Shown in pieces: positions 6,269 through 9,124 of a stretch of DNA of 9,124 nt. Location of the stretch: positions 1-9,124 of the forward strand of contig CAKRNW010000095.1 of NCBI GenBank assembly GCA_934371505.1. Direction: 5' to 3'. Position 1 is the stretch's first letter. Every line of letters begins with the position of its first letter. Both the position numbers and the translations under genes were made by a program. A model generated the notes under the pieces. The model did no database searches and was not told where the DNA came from. It saw nothing but the letters and a program-made list of their open reading frames with translations. The DNA comes from an uncultured Lachnospiraceae bacterium (lineage in GTDB: Bacteria; Bacillota; Clostridia; Lachnospirales; Lachnospiraceae).

Positions 6269-6883
6269 ATGACGAAGCAACGAATCAGACAACGAAGCAG
6301 AAATGTCTCCCCGAATGTATGGCCGCTCGCGGGGGTAACCGTGGGCGGCTTTTTTGCTGGGATGCTGGTAACGAAGCTTGTTGGAAACGGAGTTTCTGAA
6401 TTTACAGGCTTTTCAAATGAAGATGCCTTGCAGAAACTTTCCAGCACTGTGTTTCTGCCGGAATCCTTGTTTTTTTATCTGATGAAAAGGAGAGTTACAG
6501 AACTTGTTTTTTTGGTGCTTCTTTCGATGTCATTTGCAGGGAAAAAAGGGATGGACTTATATCTGCTATGGATCTGTATGCTGCAGGGCACTTTTTTTAT
6601 GACATTAATACAACGGTATGCATGGAAAGGAGCAGGATTGTTTCTGGTGGCGGGTTTTCCCCACTGCATCATTCTTGTACCAGCGATATGGGTGTTTTTT
6701 GAACTGAACCGAAAGCTTTATACAAGAACCTACCGTCTGAAATGTGGGGGAGAATTTATCGGAAGGAAAGCTTTGTTCGGGGAAATGTTGTTTTGTATTT
6801 GCATGTACAGCGCAGCCGCCTGGTTACAAAGTTATGTTAATCCATTTTTGGTACAAAAATATTTACATTTATATTTACATTAA
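6269..6883 (+). CDS. spoIIM: Stage II sporulation protein M (SpoIIM)
   Basis: SpoIIM is the mother-cell membrane protein that, with SpoIID and SpoIIP, forms the engulfment machine that remodels septal peptidoglycan around the forespore. The product has 204 residues (B. subtilis about 214), with about five hydrophobic segments: roughly 18-38, 76-90, 97-114, 122-145 and 169-188. The segment FPHCIILVPA (130-139) matches the PHG-x-x-E-x-P-like signature of the SpoIIM/DUF95 family, although the Gly and Glu are replaced. A basic N-terminus (residues 3-11) suits an inside-facing start. ATG 6269 has GGAG (6259-6262) six bases before it. It starts 20 bases after nudF, and nudF - spoIIM - xerD resembles the B. 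subtilis gene neighbourhood. Odd: a complete intrinsic terminator lies within codons 18-29, which encode the first membrane helix. Recognition rests on topology, motif and context together. Confidence 0.82.
   Translation: MTKQRIRQRSRNVSPNVWPLAGVTVGGFFAGMLVTKLVGNGVSEFTGFSNEDALQKLSSTVFLPESLFFYLMKRRVTELVFLVLLSMSFAGKKGMDLYLLWICMLQGTFFMTLIQRYAWKGAGLFLVAGFPHCIILVPAIWVFFELNRKLYTRTYRLKCGGEFIGRKALFGEMLFCICMYSAAAWLQSYVNPFLVQKYLHLYLH
6321..6355 (+). terminator. Intrinsic terminator inside the spoIIM coding region
   Basis: Arms 6322-6332 (GCCGCTCGCGG) and 6339-6349 (CCGTGGGCGGC) pair over 11 positions without mismatch (two G-U), closing a 6-base loop. A run of six T (6350-6355) follows at once, and 6321/6350 can add a further G-U pair. 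By form it is as good as any terminator in this window and more GC-rich. It lies about 50 bases after the spoIIM start. A second stem, TCCCCG (6308-6313) with CGGGGG (6330-6335), would use part of the left arm and loop and so exclude it. Confidence 0.6.
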
Positions 6884-6958
6884 TTTTCACCACATATAGT
6901 AGACATAATTTTCCTTTTTTCGATATCTTGTATTCTGAAGGTGAAAGACTGTAAAACC

Positions 6959-6970
6959 GCGTAAATACGC
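6959..6970 (+). repeat. Short palindrome upstream of xerD promoter
   Basis: GCGTA-AA-TACGC, perfect 5-bp arms with a 2-base centre, lies just upstream of the xerD promoter and could be a regulator site. Nothing identifies the regulator, and a palindrome of this size can occur by chance. Confidence 0.3.
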
Positions 6971-6973
6971 TGG

Positions 6974-7018
6974 AAAATCCATTTGCTTTTCCCGAATATA
7001 GCCTATATAATGGATTTT
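6974..7018 (+). repeat. Perfect 10-bp inverted repeat around the xerD promoter
   Basis: AAAATCCATT (6974-6983) and AATGGATTTT (7009-7018) are exact inverted copies separated by 25 bases. A second stem, ATATA (6996-7000) / TATAT (7004-7008), is stacked directly inside the right arm. The right arm overlaps the -10 box and reaches the predicted transcription start. It may be an operator pair or, in RNA from upstream, an AU-rich hairpin ending the spoIIM transcript. Confidence 0.6.
6983..7011 (+). promoter_or_regulatory. xerD promoter (sigma-A type)
   Basis: TTGCTT (6983-6988), 17 bases, then a perfect TATAAT (7006-7011). Predicted start near 7018 gives a leader of about 40 bases. The -35 is weak but spacing and -10 are ideal. 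The 6884-7056 gap contains no gene on either strand. Confidence 0.6.
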
Positions 7019-7056
7019 ACCAACGCATTTTTGTTGACATAACAGAGGGGAAGGCA

Positions 7057-7950
7057 GTGTTTTTAATGGAAAAGGAAATTGATCAGTTTATATCTTATTT
7101 ACATAATACGAAGAAAACCTCAGAGAATACAGAGATGTCATACCGCAGAGATTTAAATAAGGTATTAAAGTATATGAAGGAGCAGGGAATTGCGGAGGTG
7201 TCAGAAATCACGGTGACACATTTGCATTCCTATATTCTTTATCTGGAGAAGAATCATTTTGCTGCAGCAACGATTTCCCGAAACATTGCATCAATCAAAG
7301 CGTTTTATCATTATTTATGGAAAGAGGGAAAGGTGCCGGAGGATATTTCCGAGGCATTGAAACCGCCTAAGATTGAAAAGAAAATACCGGAAATTCTTTC
7401 AGAGGAACAGGTAAACCGGCTGTTGGAGCAGCCGGGAACGGAAAGCCCGAAAGAAGTCAGGGATAAGGCCATGTTGGAATTGCTTTATGCCACCGGAATC
7501 AGGGTAACGGAACTGATTTCATTGAAAGTAACAGATGTAAATCTGAAACTGGGATTTATTGTATGCCGGGATAATAATAAGGAACGTGTGGTTCCTTTTG
7601 GAAGAGAGGCGAAAAATGCGTTGCTTCGTTATCTGGAATCTGCACGAAGAGACATGATTGAAAACGAGGAAGAGGACACCTTGTTTGTCAATTATTCCGG
7701 TCAGCCTATGAGCCGTCAGGGTTTTTGGAAGTTGATTAAATATTACGCGAAGAAGGCTGGAATTGAGGAGGATATCACACCCCATACACTGCGTCATTCC
7801 TTTGCCGCCCATCTGGTGGAAAATGGGGCAGATCTGCGCAGTGTTCAGGAAATGTTAGGGCACTCCGATATTTCTACCACACAGATTTATGCTGCCATGA
7901 ATCATAATCATATCCGGGAGGTATATGCCAAGGCACATCCAAGAGGATAG
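7057..7950 (+). CDS. xerD: Site-specific tyrosine recombinase XerD
   Basis: XerD, with XerC, resolves chromosome dimers at the dif site during division. The 297-residue product (B. subtilis 296) has an N-terminal SAM-like DNA-binding domain (about 5-90, with SENTEMSYRRDL at 22-33) and a C-terminal catalytic domain. All six active-site residues are present: Arg149 in ATGIRVTEL, Lys175, His243 and Arg246 in PHTLRH, His269 in MLGHSD, and the nucleophile Tyr278 in TTQIYA. Near Lys175 the usual GKG-x-KER reads RDNNKER, so both glycines of the turn are lost. GTG 7057 follows GAGGGG by 6 bases, while ATG 7066 (MEKEIDQF) lies 11 bases after AAGG (7051-7054); both are possible and differ by three residues. 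The chromosomal setting next to spoIIM and the absence of mobile-element marks favour XerD over a phage integrase. Confidence 0.93.
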   Translation: MFLMEKEIDQFISYLHNTKKTSENTEMSYRRDLNKVLKYMKEQGIAEVSEITVTHLHSYILYLEKNHFAAATISRNIASIKAFYHYLWKEGKVPEDISEALKPPKIEKKIPEILSEEQVNRLLEQPGTESPKEVRDKAMLELLYATGIRVTELISLKVTDVNLKLGFIVCRDNNKERVVPFGREAKNALLRYLESARRDMIENEEEDTLFVNYSGQPMSRQGFWKLIKYYAKKAGIEEDITPHTLRHSFAAHLVENGADLRSVQEMLGHSDISTTQIYAAMNHNHIREVYAKAHPRG

Positions 7951-7976
7951 TGGGAACAGACCTTTGTGGTGATGCA

Positions 7977-7992
7977 AAGTGCCGTGGCATTT
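7977..7992 (+). terminator. Weak terminator-like hairpin after xerD
   Basis: AAGTGC (7977-7982) and GCATTT (7987-7992) form a short stem with a CGTG loop, followed by AT-rich sequence with only a broken T run. Transcription from xerD may instead end at the shared hairpin at 8024-8067. Confidence 0.3.
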
Positions 7993-8023
7993 AAAAATTT
8001 GCAGGCTATGAAAAATTACAGTG

Positions 8024-8067
8024 AAAATAAAAAGGAGGATTCAACCGTCTGTCGGGGAATCCTCTTT
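8024..8067 (-). terminator. Intrinsic terminator of the DAHP synthase gene
   Basis: The stem is made of 8032-8042 (AAGGAGGATTC on the plus strand) and 8057-8067, with one G-U pair and an inner CCG/CGG stem (8045-8047/8053-8055). Read on the minus strand it is followed by TTTTT-A-TTTT, a strong U tract, 20 bases after the DAHP synthase stop. On the plus strand only three T follow, so it would be a weaker terminator for xerD. Confidence 0.8.
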
Positions 8068-8086
8068 GCTGCATTTTAAAGAACTT

Positions 8087-9115
8087 TTAAATCAAATCTG
8101 CGGTATCCAGAATCAGACGCTCGGAATCTTCCCAGCCCAGGCAGGCATCAGTAATGGATTTGCCGTAAACGCCCTCACCAATCTTCTGATTTCCTTCTAC
8201 TAAATAGCTTTCCACCATCACACCCTTTACCAGCTTACGGATGTCATTGTTAAGACGGCGGCTGTGGAGTACTTCCTTGACAATTCGAACCTGCTGCTCA
8301 AACTGTTTATTGGAGTTGTTGTGATTGGAGTCGATAATGGCGGCGGGATTTTTTAAATCATGCTCATTATAAAGCGCCAGCAGATTACTTAAATCCTCAT
8401 AGTGGTAGTTGGGAATGCTTCTTCCATATTTGTTGACGGAGCCGCGCAGTACGGTATGTGCCAGGTCATTGCCGTTGGTGTTTACTTCATAGCCACGGTA
8501 GGTGAAAGAGTGGGGGTGCTGTGCCGCATAAACGGAATTCAGCATAATGGAGAAGTCACCACTGGTGGGGTTTTTCATGCCGGCTGGCACATCAAAGCCG
8601 CTGACGGTCAGTCGATGTAACTGATCCTCCACAGACCGGGCACCGATGGCCACATAGGAGAGAATGTCGGAGACATAGCCCCAGTTATCCGGATAAAGCA
8701 TTTCGTCTGCAGCGGTGAGACCGGTTTCCTGCATGGCGCGGATGTGCATTTTACGCATGGCGATGAGTCCGGCGAGGAAGTCTTCCTTTTCTTCCGGGTT
8801 TGGCTGATGTACGATTCCTTTGTAACCATCGCCGGTGGTGCGGGGCTTATTGGTATAAATCCGGGGAACGAGAATCAGCTTATCTTTTACCTTATCATTG
8901 AGCTTGGCAAGGCGGTTTACATATTCGCAGACGGAATCCTCGTTGTCTGCGGAGCAGGGACCGATAATCATCAGAAATTTATCACTTTCGCCGGTGAGAA
9001 CCTTGCGAATCTCCAGATCCCGTTCCTCTTTTATCTTTTTACAGTTTTCCGGCACGGGGTAGGAACCACGAATTTCCTCCGGTGTCGGCAGTAATCTTAC
9101 GAATGTAAATGCCAT
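8087..9115 (-). CDS. aroF: 3-deoxy-7-phosphoheptulonate (DAHP) synthase, type I
   Basis: This enzyme joins phosphoenolpyruvate and erythrose 4-phosphate, the first step of the shikimate pathway to aromatic amino acids. The 342-residue product is of the AroF/AroG/AroH (type I alpha) kind (E. coli about 350). Metal ligands by motif: Cys54 in IIGPCSAD, His265 in DSNHNNSNKQF, Glu302 in VMVESYLVEGNQ, Asp323 in GKSITDACLGWED. Substrate contacts: Arg92 in KPRTT and Lys181 in AGMKNPTSGD. Compared with E. coli, the KPRTTVGWKG segment reads KPRTTGDGYKG, and the RGG loop is RGS followed by NKYG, changes that I judge to be lineage variants. Which amino acid inhibits it cannot be read, so the aroF symbol is nominal. 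The ATG (9115-9113) is nine bases from the window edge, so its promoter and any leader regulation are not visible. It converges on xerD. Confidence 0.93.
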   Translation of the reverse strand: MAFTFVRLLPTPEEIRGSYPVPENCKKIKEERDLEIRKVLTGESDKFLMIIGPCSADNEDSVCEYVNRLAKLNDKVKDKLILVPRIYTNKPRTTGDGYKGIVHQPNPEEKEDFLAGLIAMRKMHIRAMQETGLTAADEMLYPDNWGYVSDILSYVAIGARSVEDQLHRLTVSGFDVPAGMKNPTSGDFSIMLNSVYAAQHPHSFTYRGYEVNTNGNDLAHTVLRGSVNKYGRSIPNYHYEDLSNLLALYNEHDLKNPAAIIDSNHNNSNKQFEQQVRIVKEVLHSRRLNNDIRKLVKGVMVESYLVEGNQKIGEGVYGKSITDACLGWEDSERLILDTADLI

Positions 9116-9124
9116 AATCTTTTG

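Noticed and set aside
6869..6900. Second SigE-like promoter (TTATATT and CATATAGT)
   Set aside because: The two elements are 17 bases apart, too far for SigE, and AT-rich sequence makes such matches likely by chance.
6885..6946. TTTCACC / GGTGAAA inverted repeat after spoIIM as a terminator
   Set aside because: The 7-bp arms are 48 bases apart and no T run follows the right arm.
6988..7018. Possible dif (XerC/XerD) site next to xerD
   Set aside because: There is slight likeness to the B. subtilis dif spacer and left arm, but the XerD half-site is not matched, and dif normally lies at the replication terminus.
7034..7039. TTGACA as -35 of an xerD promoter
   Set aside because: No -10 element stands at a workable distance; a start would fall inside the coding region. 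The TATAAT at 7006 is better placed.
8021..8203. Plus-strand frame with a strong AAGGAGG downstream of its start
   Set aside because: The AAGGAGG is one arm of the DAHP synthase terminator and the frame runs antisense into that gene; no homology is recognisable.
8557..8574. CACCA/TGGTG hairpin followed by five T on the plus strand
   Set aside because: The stem is too short and tightly closed, and it lies within DAHP synthase coding sequence on the opposite strand.
1..9124. Mobile elements, CRISPR arrays, tRNA or rRNA genes, defence systems
   Set aside because: No repeated spacer pattern, transposase, tRNA-like fold or foreign base composition was seen; all large genes are core functions.

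Overview
The window looks like an ordinary chromosomal core region of a spore-forming Clostridia bacterium, most likely of the family Lachnospiraceae. This rests on moderate GC content, Bacillota-type ribosome binding sites and intrinsic terminators, Bacillus-type LexA boxes before recA, an RNase Y closely resembling the B. subtilis enzyme, and spoIIM next to a nudF-like gene and xerD. Genus assignment is inference only. I see no insertion sequence, prophage, CRISPR array, toxin-antitoxin pair or defence island.

Layout. (1) 2-769: the 3' part of a gene for an RsiV-like (DUF3298-type) protein, closed by an intrinsic terminator whose loop region also holds a good sigma-A promoter match. (2) 826-1079: a non-coding leader ending in the recA promoter with two LexA boxes. 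(3) 1080-2606: recA and recX, 3 nt apart, the SOS recombinase and its modulator. (4) 2581-4294: a near-consensus promoter inside the end of recX, a structured leader, rny (RNase Y), then a long perfect hairpin terminator. (5) 4296-6883: promoter, PLP-dependent aminotransferase, Nudix ADP-ribose pyrophosphatase-like gene and spoIIM. A SigE-like promoter inside the end of the Nudix gene probably drives spoIIM. (6) 6884-7950: a promoter bracketed by a perfect 10-bp inverted repeat, then xerD. (7) 8024-9115: a type I DAHP synthase on the minus strand, convergent with xerD, with its own hairpin terminator.

How the genes fit together: recA/recX and xerD serve DNA repair and chromosome dimer resolution, rny serves mRNA turnover, spoIIM serves forespore engulfment, and the aminotransferase, Nudix and DAHP synthase genes are metabolic. 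The neighbourhood nudF - spoIIM - xerD resembles the B. subtilis order, without fur.

I found no new multi-gene system. The observations most worth a second look are regulatory: a textbook-quality intrinsic terminator inside the first 30 codons of spoIIM with a competing upstream hairpin, the SigE-like promoter hidden in the preceding gene, the inverted repeat around the xerD promoter, the paired LexA boxes of recA, and the Shine-Dalgarno-sequestering hairpin of rny.
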